Positions 1 to 9,082 of a stretch of 64,000 bases of DNA are shown here, piece by piece. Position numbers and translations under genes: made by a program. Source of the DNA: Pedobacter ginsengisoli (GTDB lineage Bacteria; Bacteroidota; Bacteroidia; Sphingobacteriales; Sphingobacteriaceae). The stretch lies in contig NZ_JASSYX010000001.1 in NCBI RefSeq assembly GCF_030244015.1, positions 1,488,001-1,552,000 on the forward strand. Direction: 5' to 3'. Each line of letters starts with the position of its first letter. The stretch's first letter is position 1. A model generated the notes under the pieces. It was given only the letters and a program-made list of their open reading frames with translations. It had not been told where the DNA came from and did not search any database.

Positions 1-62
1 ATTTAACATTATTTGAACCCTTGCTTAATACTTAATCGTCATGTCTTTAAATAGGGTAAAAA

Positions 63-1232
63 ATGAAAGTATCGGATCACGAGGATTTATTTAAAAGGTA
101 TCAGTCGGGGGAAGTGAGCCCGGAAGAGCGCGTGATCGTTGAGGATTATATCCTGAACAATAGATTTAATGAACTGCGGCTTTCGGAAGAGGAATTGGAG
201 GCGATTACTGCCAGACTTGCGCAAAGGATCGGCAGGATTGCTGATGGTGAACGGCAGGCGGTGCCGTTGTACCGCAGGTGGAGGGGCATTGCGGTTGTCG
301 CAGCTGCGGTAGGAGCGATAGCGATTGGGGTTTATTTCTTTAATGCTAACCGTCATGCTAACACGCCTCCCCGAAATGAATTCGGGGCAGGATCTCAAGA
401 TATAGCTCCGGGTAAGAATGGTGCGACGATAACATTGGCTAATGGTAAGGTGATAGCGTTGAGTGATGCGAAGAGCGGGGTTATTGTGGGAGGTGGCAAA
501 TTAGCCTATTACCCGTCATTGCGAGGAGGAACGACGAAGCAATCTCCCCTGCATGATGAGATTGCTTCGATACCTCGCAATGACGGGGAGGGTAAACAAC
601 AGATCACAGCCAGTACCGCTAAGGGCCAGACGTACCGGTTTACTTTGCCGGATGGAACGAAGGTCTGGCTGAACGCTGACTCAAAACTTGAGTTTCCATC
701 CAGTTTTGTGAATAGCAAAACAAGAAATGTGAAATTATCAGGTGAAGGGTATTTTGAAGTGGCAAAAGATAAAGCCCATCCTTTTATTGTTGAGACGAAG
801 CGACAACAGATAGAAGTGCTGGGTACGCATTTCAATGTAAGTGCGTATGCCAATGATGTAGCGATGAAAACAACGCTGTTTGAAGGAAAGGTAGCGGTAA
901 CCGAAGATGGAAGCAGGCTGACCTTAGATCCCGGTGACCAGGCTTACAGCGGACTGGATGGCGTAAGGGCGAAAACCCTGATGAACCCGGAAGCAGAAAT
1001 TGACTGGAAGAACGGCGACTTTATATTCCGGAATGAGGCTCTGGAGTCGATCATGAGCAGGGTAGCCCGATGGTACAATATAGAAGTAGTGTATGCACCG
1101 GGGGTAGACCGGATGCAGAGCTTTAGTGGGTCGGTATCGAGGAGTAAGCCGGTGTCTGCCATATTGGGGATCATACAGCTGACCAAACAGGTAAAGTTTA
1201 AAATAGAAGGCCGAAAGGTCTATGTACAATAA
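63..1232 (+). CDS. FecR-family anti-sigma factor
   Basis: Membrane anti-sigma factor that passes a signal from a TonB-dependent outer-membrane protein to an ECF sigma factor. The N-terminal roughly 70 residues form the cytoplasmic sigma-binding part, one membrane helix spans about residues 75-93, and the periplasmic FecR domain (about 184-285) contains LPDGTKVWLNADS and GEGYFEVAKD, followed by a C-terminal domain (about 315-389). Two palindromic repeats are embedded in frame and encode about residues 97-112 and 150-175, so the linker is longer and unlike the usual FecR linker. The STN-carrying SusC gene follows directly, the usual arrangement. The partner sigma factor is expected just upstream, outside the window. 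Confidence 0.93.
   Translation: MKVSDHEDLFKRYQSGEVSPEERVIVEDYILNNRFNELRLSEEELEAITARLAQRIGRIADGERQAVPLYRRWRGIAVVAAAVGAIAIGVYFFNANRHANTPPRNEFGAGSQDIAPGKNGATITLANGKVIALSDAKSGVIVGGGKLAYYPSLRGGTTKQSPLHDEIASIPRNDGEGKQQITASTAKGQTYRFTLPDGTKVWLNADSKLEFPSSFVNSKTRNVKLSGEGYFEVAKDKAHPFIVETKRQQIEVLGTHFNVSAYANDVAMKTTLFEGKVAVTEDGSRLTLDPGDQAYSGLDGVRAKTLMNPEAEIDWKNGDFIFRNEALESIMSRVARWYNIEVVYAPGVDRMQSFSGSVSRSKPVSAILGIIQLTKQVKFKIEGRKVYVQ
350..396. repeat. Short palindromic repeat inside fecR (first)
   Basis: A hairpin-forming segment with perfect 7-base arms CCCCGAA (369-375) and TTCGGGG (381-387), flanked by GTCATGCTAA on the left and CAGGATCTC on the right. It is read through in frame by the anti-sigma factor gene. 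It resembles the dispersed GTCATGCT...AGCATCTC-type repeats of Bacteroidota genomes; that family assignment is from memory, not from a search. Confidence 0.55.
512..587. repeat. 76-bp palindromic repeat inside fecR (second)
   Basis: A nested inverted repeat. The outer 15-base arms CCCGTCATTGCGAGG (512-526) and CCTCGCAATGACGGG (573-587) are perfectly complementary, as are the inner 12-base arms CGAAGCAATCTC (535-546) and GAGATTGCTTCG (558-569). This is the layout of a dispersed MITE-like or REP-like element. It lies in the open reading frame of the anti-sigma factor without breaking it and adds about 26 residues. Confidence 0.85.
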
Positions 1233-1285
1233 AAAAATAAGAAGCAATAAATAAATCAACCAAATAAACAACTAACCAAACAAAC

Positions 1286-1408
1286 ATGAAAAAACTTTAC
1301 AGAAATGACCCGTAGATAATCATCCTTTTTACGAACAAAGCCTGCCACCGATTGCAGTCGGAAACAGGCCTAATGTTCAGGTTTACCCTATTGAATAATG
1401 CGAATTAA
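1286..1408 (+). other. Possible leader ORF with internal amber codon
   Basis: From an ATG at 1286 a frame encodes MKKLYRNDP, meets TAG at 1313-1315, then stays open for 30 more codons to TAA at 1406. It sits between the anti-sigma factor and susC and overlaps the first possible susC start. It may be a decayed leader or chance. Its presence argues that susC starts at 1443 rather than 1398. Confidence 0.2.
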
Positions 1409-1442
1409 GGAACAAAGTAAAAACCTAAACGAAGTAAAAGTA

Positions 1443-4400
1443 ATGAATTTTTACCTTAAAAGCCTATGCCGGCCCCGAGCAGGTATGGCGAAAATTTTGT
1501 TGGTGATGAGACTAATTGTAGTACTATTGACAGCCACAATCTTACAGGTCAGCGCGAGCAGCTATGGCCAGAGTGTGACTCTGAAACGAGACAGGGCATC
1601 ACTGGTCAATGTGTTCACTGAGATCAGGAAACAAACAGGCTACGATTTTTTCTATAGCGATAAGATGATGGCCAATGCCAAACCCATCAGTATAGATCTA
1701 AAACAAGCAAGCCTGGAAGAAGCGCTGAAACAGATATTTGAAAATCAGGCCCTGCAATACGAACTGAAAGACAAAACCGTCATTATCCAACCTAAAGAAC
1801 CTACCTTTCTGGAGCGACTGGCGGACCGCTGGGCTGCTATTGACATCTCTGGTACTGTACTGGATGATAAAGGTATACCGCTGCCGGGGGCGACGGTGAA
1901 AGTGAAGGATGGTAAAGGGGCGGCTCTAACAGACGCGAAAGGACGGTTTTTGATTGAAAATGTGGCTGATGATGCGATAATTTTGATTTCATATACCGGT
2001 TATGTGAGTAAAGAAGTACCTGCGAAAGCCGACATGGGAGCGATTGTGATGACCCTGTCGGTAAACCCATTAGACCAGGTACAGATTATTGCTTATGGGA
2101 CGACTACGCAGCGGTTATCGACCGGTAATGTGACGACGATTAAGGCGGATGTGATTGAGAAACAGCCTGTGAATAATCCGCTGCTTGCATTGCAGGGCAG
2201 GGTTCCGGGTTTGTTTATTGAGCAGGCGACAGGTGTTGCAGGTGGAGCCGTTAAAGTTAAAATTCAAGGGAGAAATAGTCTTCGTAATGGCAGTGATCCC
2301 TTATATGTAATTGATGGTGTTCCATATTCTTCGCAACTACTCCCAACCGCAAATCCGGGGTTTGATATACTTCAAGGGGGGAGTCCAATGAGTTTCCTCA
2401 ATCCGTCAGATATTGAAAGTATTGACGTATTAAAAGATGCCGATGCAACAGCTATTTACGGCTCCCGAGCCGCGAATGGTGCAATATTGATTACAACGAA
2501 GAAAGGTAAGCAAGGAAGTGTCGGCATTACTACAAGTTTGCAATCTGGGATCGGGAAGGTAGGAAAAGAACTAGATGTGCTAAATACACACCAATATTTG
2601 GTCATGCGTCGCGAGGCCCTAAAAAATGATAACCTAGAAATTTCCTCGACAGACTATGATATTAATGGTCTTTGGGACACTACCAGACATACAAATTGGC
2701 AAAAGAACCTTATCGGCGGAACAAGCAGATATCATGATCTTCAAAGCTCTGTTTCGGGGGGATCACGGACAACTCAATTTACCGTTGGGGCAGGATACCA
2801 TAGAGAAACGACAGTTTTTCCTGGCGATTTTAATAATACAAAGGGATCTGTAAGATTTAATATTAGTAGTGGGTCTGAAAATCAAAAATTTAAACTACAA
2901 ATTGGCGGAGCATATTTGATTAACAATAATCAACTTCCAAATGAGGACTTAACGAATACAGCTATACAAATGGCTCCAAATGCACCGCCTTTATACAATT
3001 CAGACGGGACACTTAACTGGGCGTCAGATGCTGTAGGAAATTCAAGTTTTTCTAATCCTTTGGCTTTGTTGTATGTGAATTACAGGAATGAAAGTAATAA
3101 TATAATTGCTAATTCAACAATTGGTTATCAATTAATTCCAGGATTAGAGATTAAGAGTGCTTTCGGATATACCAATCTAGAAACGGATGAGACAACAACT
3201 TATTCTTCTTTAGTAACCCCACCTGAATTCAAGGAATACAATACCAGGCAGGCTTATTTTGGAAATGCAAAAATTAATACCTGGAATATAGAGCCTCAGG
3301 TCACATATCATAAAGTCTTTAAAAATGGGGTATTAGATGTTCTAATGGGAGGTACCTCTCAAAGGACAAAGAGAACTTCTTTGCAATTAGGTGGTTATGG
3401 GCAGTTAAGCGATAGTGCTTTAGAAGATCTCAAGTCAGCACCCACAGTAAATGTCATCTCAACATTAGATGAGTTATATAGGTACGCAGCTTTATTCGGG
3501 CGGATTAATTACAAATTAAAGGAAAGATATATTTTTAGTCTGAATGCCCGCAGAGATGGTAGCAGCAGGTTTGGACCAAAAAATCAGTTTCATAATTTTG
3601 GGTCTGTTGCAGCAGCCTGGATTTTCTATGAGGAGAATTTAATTAAACAAACATTTAATTTTTTGAGCTTTGGAAAATTAAGAGCTAGTTATGGTACTAC
3701 TGGCAATGATCAGATTGGTGAATATCAATTTTTAAGTATGTATAATCCGATCAATACTCCAAATCCATATCAAGGAGCATTGGGTCTTAGTCCGAGAAAT
3801 ATAGCTAACCCGTATATCGCCTGGGAAGAAACAAGAAAATTAAATATTGGCTTAGACCTAGGTTTTATTGATAATCGAATTATTCTTAACACAAATTATT
3901 CTCGTAATAGAAGTTCAAATCAGATAGTAAATTATGCTTTGTCTAGTTTTGCTGGGTTTTCGTCGATTTTGGTGAATTTACCAGCTTTAGTTCAGAATTC
4001 AGGTTGGGAATTATCTTTGTCCACTATAAACCTAAAGCACAACAATTTTTTATGGAATACCAATCTCAATTTAACCGTTCAAAAGAACAAACTTTTGGAG
4101 TTTCCAGGCCTTGCCGAGAGTTCTTATTCAAAAACCTATTTTATTGGGAAGCCAATTACTGGTCAACAGATCTTACGTTATTATGATGTCGATCCTTCCA
4201 CTGGTACTTATAGGTTTTTAGATAAGGATGGAAATTTGACTAGTAAGCCAAATGACTTGACAGATAAAACGTTCTTCATAGATATGACTCCAACTTATTA
4301 TGGAGGGTTTCAGAATACTTTTTCATACAAAAATTTTGGACTAGATTTTCTACTCCAATTTGTAAAACAAAAAGCATTTGGGAGTTCATTTGGGTCTTAT

Positions 4401-4763
4401 CCCGGCAGGTTTGGAGGTAATCAACCTACTTCAGTTATGTCGCGTTGGCAAAACCCTGGAAATCAGTCGGATATTCAGCGATTTAATTCGGACTTTTCCT
4501 TAAGTACCGGAGCAGGAAGAGCAGCTCAAAGTACTGCAAATTGGATCGATGCTTCCTATATAAGATTGAAAAATATATCTATAACCTGGGAGGTTCCAGA
4601 GAGGTTTCGAAACACATTGAAACTCAAAAGTTGTACCATTTATGCACAGGTTCAAAATCTGTTTACTATCACAGATTATAACGGTTTAGATCCAGAAACA
4701 AAAAATCTTAGTGGCTTACCACCTCTCAAGGTAATGACGCTGGGAATTAAGTTTGGGTTATAA
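1443..4763 (+). CDS. SusC/RagA TonB-linked outer-membrane transporter with STN domain
   Basis: TonB-dependent outer-membrane channel importing oligomers bound by the SusD partner. Order of parts: signal segment (MRLIVVLLTATILQVSAS), STN domain (about residues 40-95, VFTEIRKQTGYDFFY) that contacts FecR, carboxypeptidase-regulatory-like domain (about 130-210), plug (from about 220, DPLYVIDGVPY and DATAIYGSRAANGAILITTKKG) and the C-terminal 22-strand barrel. The length of 1106 aa is typical. An in-frame ATG at 1398 would add 15 residues; 1443 is preferred because the signal peptide follows more naturally. Codon use changes from GC-richer to AT-rich at about 2230-2260, inside the plug. susD follows after 21 bases. 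Confidence 0.95.
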   Translation: MNFYLKSLCRPRAGMAKILLVMRLIVVLLTATILQVSASSYGQSVTLKRDRASLVNVFTEIRKQTGYDFFYSDKMMANAKPISIDLKQASLEEALKQIFENQALQYELKDKTVIIQPKEPTFLERLADRWAAIDISGTVLDDKGIPLPGATVKVKDGKGAALTDAKGRFLIENVADDAIILISYTGYVSKEVPAKADMGAIVMTLSVNPLDQVQIIAYGTTTQRLSTGNVTTIKADVIEKQPVNNPLLALQGRVPGLFIEQATGVAGGAVKVKIQGRNSLRNGSDPLYVIDGVPYSSQLLPTANPGFDILQGGSPMSFLNPSDIESIDVLKDADATAIYGSRAANGAILITTKKGKQGSVGITTSLQSGIGKVGKELDVLNTHQYLVMRREALKNDNLEISSTDYDINGLWDTTRHTNWQKNLIGGTSRYHDLQSSVSGGSRTTQFTVGAGYHRETTVFPGDFNNTKGSVRFNISSGSENQKFKLQIGGAYLINNNQLPNEDLTNTAIQMAPNAPPLYNSDGTLNWASDAVGNSSFSNPLALLYVNYRNESNNIIANSTIGYQLIPGLEIKSAFGYTNLETDETTTYSSLVTPPEFKEYNTRQAYFGNAKINTWNIEPQVTYHKVFKNGVLDVLMGGTSQRTKRTSLQLGGYGQLSDSALEDLKSAPTVNVISTLDELYRYAALFGRINYKLKERYIFSLNARRDGSSRFGPKNQFHNFGSVAAAWIFYEENLIKQTFNFLSFGKLRASYGTTGNDQIGEYQFLSMYNPINTPNPYQGALGLSPRNIANPYIAWEETRKLNIGLDLGFIDNRIILNTNYSRNRSSNQIVNYALSSFAGFSSILVNLPALVQNSGWELSLSTINLKHNNFLWNTNLNLTVQKNKLLEFPGLAESSYSKTYFIGKPITGQQILRYYDVDPSTGTYRFLDKDGNLTSKPNDLTDKTFFIDMTPTYYGGFQNTFSYKNFGLDFLLQFVKQKAFGSSFGSYPGRFGGNQPTSVMSRWQNPGNQSDIQRFNSDFSLSTGAGRAAQSTANWIDASYIRLKNISITWEVPERFRNTLKLKSCTIYAQVQNLFTITDYNGLDPETKNLSGLPPLKVMTLGIKFGL

Positions 4764-4784
4764 TAGTTTAAGAAATAATAAGAT

Positions 4785-6302
4785 ATGAAAAATTATATAA
4801 TACAATTCAGAGCTTTAAATTCTATCTGGTATGCAGTGAAAATAAATGTTGGGTGCATTTTACTATCCATTTGCATTTTATTTGGGGGGTGTAAGAAACT
4901 TATTAAGGTTGAAGGTCCACATACAAGTACAAACTCTATAAATGTTTACGATTCTGACGTAACTGCGGCAGCGGTTCTCACAGGAATTTATACATCCATG
5001 GTTTCTGATGGGCTTCGTAGCGGAGGGATAGCGTCGATGACATTGTTCCCTGCTCTGTCGTCTGACGAATTGATCCTTTTTGGGGGAATAAATGCCTCAC
5101 AAAAGCAATATATACCTTATTTTATGAATGACCTTAACAATTCAAATACAACTGTTAACACGGGGAAATTCTATTCGGCAATTTATGTTATAAATTCGGC
5201 AATCGAAGGTTTGAACGGTTCAGAAAAACTTACTCCTAGCGTAAAAACGCAATTGTTGGGAGAGGCATTGTTTATGCGTGGCTTCTTTTACTTTTATCTG
5301 GTGAACTTATACGGGGATGTTCCTTTAGTGTTGACAACAGACTATAAGAGTAATTCGTCGATGCCAGCTTCGGAAAAAAAAATAGTCTATGAGCAGATTA
5401 TTAAGGATCTTAAGGAGGCAAGAGATTTCTTGAGTCAGCAATATCTAAAAAATGATGGCCAGACTTCCTATCCTTTAGGACAAGAAGAGAGGGTTAGACC
5501 AACAAGGTGGGCTGCTATAGCACTTTTGGCTAGGACATACCTATATACCGAGAATTGGCAAAATGCGGAAGAGGCTTCAACTTCGCTTATAAATCATGTC
5601 TCTTTATTCCATCTAACTATGCTTGAAAATACTTTTCTTAAAAACAATAGTGAAAGCATCTGGCAATTACCTCAAGTTAATACGACTCTCATCTCTAATA
5701 CGGAGGAAGCCTATGTTTTTGTGTTACCTTCAACTGGTCCGTCTACTGGTGTATTCTATCCATTTTATTTAAATCGACGACTTGTTGATAGCTTTGAGCC
5801 AAACGATCTAAGAAAGAAGATATGGTTAAACAGTGTTAGCGTAGGAGACATTGAATATTATTATCCTTTCAAATATAAAGTTAATGAACAAAATATGCCG
5901 ATTACCGAGTATAATGTCGTATTACGCCTGGGAGAACAATATTTAATTCGTGCGGAGGCAAGGATTCGAAATGGTAAAATTCAAAATGGGGTCTCCGACC
6001 TCAATCTTGTCAGAGCACGTGCCACAGATCAATCTCCGGGTTCAATTAAGTTGCCGCAATTGCCGGAAAATTTGTCTGAAGAAAATGCATTAAAGGCAGT
6101 GTTGCATGAACGTCAGGTCGAGTTATTTATGGAATGGGGTCATAGATGGTTCGATCTAAAAAGAATGGGATACGTAAATGAAATCATGACTACAGTAACA
6201 AAGGAAAAAGGAGGCATCTGGAATTCTAATTGGCAGTTATATCCCTTTTTCTTAGATGATTTAAAGTATAATTCTAATTTGGTTCAAAATGCGGGGTACT
6301 AA
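4785..6302 (+). CDS. SusD/RagB-family substrate-binding lipoprotein
   Basis: Surface lipoprotein that caps the SusC channel and binds the substrate. The N-terminus is longer than usual, with a hydrophobic stretch ending in lipobox LFGGC (acylated Cys about residue 36). The N-terminal SusD-like TPR helices include LMGEALF-like GEALFMRGFFYFYLVNLYGD (about 158-177), and the C-terminal part has the hallmark RQVELFMEWGHRWFDLKR. AT-rich codon use matches the barrel half of the upstream susC. The S9 peptidase follows after 31 bases, so the four genes from susC probably form one transcript. Confidence 0.94.
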   Translation: MKNYIIQFRALNSIWYAVKINVGCILLSICILFGGCKKLIKVEGPHTSTNSINVYDSDVTAAAVLTGIYTSMVSDGLRSGGIASMTLFPALSSDELILFGGINASQKQYIPYFMNDLNNSNTTVNTGKFYSAIYVINSAIEGLNGSEKLTPSVKTQLLGEALFMRGFFYFYLVNLYGDVPLVLTTDYKSNSSMPASEKKIVYEQIIKDLKEARDFLSQQYLKNDGQTSYPLGQEERVRPTRWAAIALLARTYLYTENWQNAEEASTSLINHVSLFHLTMLENTFLKNNSESIWQLPQVNTTLISNTEEAYVFVLPSTGPSTGVFYPFYLNRRLVDSFEPNDLRKKIWLNSVSVGDIEYYYPFKYKVNEQNMPITEYNVVLRLGEQYLIRAEARIRNGKIQNGVSDLNLVRARATDQSPGSIKLPQLPENLSEENALKAVLHERQVELFMEWGHRWFDLKRMGYVNEIMTTVTKEKGGIWNSNWQLYPFFLDDLKYNSNLVQNAGY

Positions 6303-6333
6303 ACCGATAATTGTCCATTCGTAACTATTTGCT

Positions 6334-9063
6334 ATGAAACTTCTTAAAAGCCATTATACGTTTATTTTAACACTTTTATTCGTTTGCTCGGCTACAGCGC
6401 AGAAGAAAGTAATTGATGAAACCGCATATCGTAATTGGCCGTCAGTTGGCTATGCTGCGATAACTAATAATGGAAAATATGTATGCTACACGATTGAAAA
6501 TAAGACTTCAAGCAAAAATGCACTTGTTTTGAAGTCTATAGATAATCGCTGGGAAAAGAATATTAGCGGAGTTATTGGATTTTCTTCCATTAGTAAAGAC
6601 GGGAAATATGCAGTTTGTCTTAATCAGAAAGATAGTCTTGTCATTGTTACTTTAGGAAAAGATCAGATCAGAAGTTTGCCCAATGTTGCCTCTTTCAGAA
6701 TGTTTAAGAGTGAAGGGGGAGACTGGATTTTCTATAAATTAACGAATTCTAATAAAGAACTAGGCATTTACAATTTAATTACTGCAAAAGAGCAGATACA
6801 TCACGGAATTATTGAGTATATATTGGGTGATGACGGTCACACTTTAGTTTTGCAAATAGAGAGAAAAATCAATAAGACGATTTCACAAGAAATAAAGTGG
6901 CTTGATTTAAATACAGGGAAATGCGACTTGATTTGGCAGGGTTTGGAGGCTAACAGTATTATCTTAGATAGCGAACATAATCAATTGGCCTTTATAAGTA
7001 AAGACTCTTTATTTCATTATAATAGGAATACAGAGAGAACCACCTGTTTAATAAACCAAGAAAACATAGAAATCAAATCAGACTTGACATTAGGAGGAAT
7101 TGATAGATTTAGTATTAACGGTGACAAACTTTTTATAAAGCTGAGAGAGGAGAGTAAGCCAAAACCTGTTTCAGACGCGGTTGAAATATGGAGTTATCTT
7201 GATTATAAATTACAGTCTCAGCAAAAAGAAGAACTTGGATTAAAAAGCTATGCAGCTGTTGTGGATTTAAGTAAACGAAAGATTTTACGCTTGGAACAAC
7301 AATTTGAGAATGCTCAGTTTAATGATCACCCGAATCAGAGCGATACAATTGGCATAGTTACCTATCAGAAAAGTGATGGCAGAAGTGGCGAAGTTGAGTG
7401 GAATCTGGCTGGTCGGATTTCGTATTCTTTAGTTTCTGTCAAGACAGGGAAAAGAACCAAAATTGAATATTCCCCTACAATCTCTCCTAAAGGTAAATTT
7501 GCTGTTTATTTTGATATTAAGCGAAAGTGTTTTGTGAGTTACAATATTAAAACTGGAGTGCCCAAAAATATCTCAATGCAAATGATGGAATTTCTGAAAA
7601 GAACGTCCATACACAAAGGGATTGAGTGTGGCATTGTGGGCTGGTTAGCGAACGAAGAAGCTGTTCTCTTAAATGACGGTTATGATATATGGAATTTAGA
7701 TCTGTTAGGTTTGAGACCCCCAATCAACTTAACAAACGGGGTAGGCAGGAAGAGTAATATTGTTTTTTCAATAGTATACGACCATTATAATGACAGAACA
7801 TTTGAAAGAAAAAATAGATTAATTTTAAGTGCTTTTGACCTTGGATCAAAGAAAAATGGATTTTATTATATAAAGCAACTAGATAAACAAAATGATCCAG
7901 AGATTCTGACTATGGAACCTCGTATTTTTATTACCAATAGTGCATATGTGCCTAGTAATGTAGATATGGCCCCTATTAAGGCTAAAAATGCGAATATTTA
8001 TATTGTCAGAAGAATGAGTGCCTTCGAAGCTCCCAACTTTTTTAGCACAATGGACTTTAAAAGCTTTAAGCGGCTAAGCATTTTACATCCTGAAAAGGAA
8101 TATAATTGGTATACCACGGAGTTACATAGCTGGAAGTCACTGGATGGGCGAACATTGCAGGGAATTCTATATAAACCGGAGGATTTTAATCCAAATAAGA
8201 AATACCCTGTAATCTTTCATTATTATGAAAGGAAATCCGATGGATTAAATGCCTTTATCAAACCAGAGCCATTGTGCGATGGATGTACAATCAACATCCC
8301 ATCTTATGTAAGCAATGGTTATCTTGTTTTTACCCCTGATATATATTATAATACAGGAAATCCAATGAAGGGCACATTTGATGCGGTAGTATCTGCGGCA
8401 GAATATGTAAGAGCTATGCCCTTTGTTAATCCTAGGCAGTTAGGACTCCAGGGGTGCAGTTTTGGTGCAATTCAGACTAATTATTTAATAGCCCATTCCA
8501 ATCTCTTCGCTGCAGCTTGTTCTTCATCAGGTATAGCAGATTGGGTGAGCAACTATGGGAGAATAGGCATTGGAGGTAGTTCTCTTCAAGGTTTTACAGA
8601 AACAGGACAGTTAAGAATGGGCACCACTTTATGGGAATCCCCAGATCGCTATATTAAAACATCTCCTATTTTTTATTTAAACAGGATCGAAACCCCATTG
8701 TTGATCATGCATACTAAAAATGATAATATATGTGCATTTGATGATGCTATTGAACTCTTTTCAGGACTCAGGCGTCTTGGGAAAAAGGCCTGGATGCTAG
8801 CTTATTCACAAGGAAATCATGGATTACGTGGTGAAGAAGCCAGAGACTTTAGTGTTAGAATGATGCAATTTTTTGATCATTACTTGAGAAATAAAGCAGC
8901 ACCTGTCTGGATGCTAGACGGCATTCCAGCGTCAAGGAGGGGCCTGGATGATGGTCTTTCTCTAGATGATCGGCAAAGAGTTCCTGGACCCGGTCTGCTT
9001 ATACCGGAAGAACAAAGAAAAATGGATTCTATAGTGGTAAAAAACAATCACGATAACTTTTAG
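6334..9063 (+). CDS. S9-family prolyl oligopeptidase-like peptidase
   Basis: Probably exported serine peptidase or acyl-peptide hydrolase that cuts short peptides. The signal peptide covers about residues 1-22 (ending CSATAQ). A long beta-propeller-like region (about 35-590) precedes an alpha/beta-hydrolase domain (about 610-880). Predicted triad: Ser709 in GCSFG, Asp797 in KNDN, His829 in GNHG. The 909-residue length is normal for the Bacteroidota S9 family. Its position behind susCD suggests that the imported material is peptide or glycopeptide, unlike the sugar-directed enzymes further downstream. The gene is uniformly AT-rich. Confidence 0.9.
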   Translation: MKLLKSHYTFILTLLFVCSATAQKKVIDETAYRNWPSVGYAAITNNGKYVCYTIENKTSSKNALVLKSIDNRWEKNISGVIGFSSISKDGKYAVCLNQKDSLVIVTLGKDQIRSLPNVASFRMFKSEGGDWIFYKLTNSNKELGIYNLITAKEQIHHGIIEYILGDDGHTLVLQIERKINKTISQEIKWLDLNTGKCDLIWQGLEANSIILDSEHNQLAFISKDSLFHYNRNTERTTCLINQENIEIKSDLTLGGIDRFSINGDKLFIKLREESKPKPVSDAVEIWSYLDYKLQSQQKEELGLKSYAAVVDLSKRKILRLEQQFENAQFNDHPNQSDTIGIVTYQKSDGRSGEVEWNLAGRISYSLVSVKTGKRTKIEYSPTISPKGKFAVYFDIKRKCFVSYNIKTGVPKNISMQMMEFLKRTSIHKGIECGIVGWLANEEAVLLNDGYDIWNLDLLGLRPPINLTNGVGRKSNIVFSIVYDHYNDRTFERKNRLILSAFDLGSKKNGFYYIKQLDKQNDPEILTMEPRIFITNSAYVPSNVDMAPIKAKNANIYIVRRMSAFEAPNFFSTMDFKSFKRLSILHPEKEYNWYTTELHSWKSLDGRTLQGILYKPEDFNPNKKYPVIFHYYERKSDGLNAFIKPEPLCDGCTINIPSYVSNGYLVFTPDIYYNTGNPMKGTFDAVVSAAEYVRAMPFVNPRQLGLQGCSFGAIQTNYLIAHSNLFAAACSSSGIADWVSNYGRIGIGGSSLQGFTETGQLRMGTTLWESPDRYIKTSPIFYLNRIETPLLIMHTKNDNICAFDDAIELFSGLRRLGKKAWMLAYSQGNHGLRGEEARDFSVRMMQFFDHYLRNKAAPVWMLDGIPASRRGLDDGLSLDDRQRVPGPGLLIPEEQRKMDSIVVKNNHDNF

Positions 9064-9082
9064 ATACAAAAAAGGGATATAT

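Noticed and set aside
2230..2300. Considered whether the composition break in susC marks two separate genes or a frameshift
   Set aside because: The reading frame is continuous and the SusC plug motifs run through the break without loss, so it is one intact gene.
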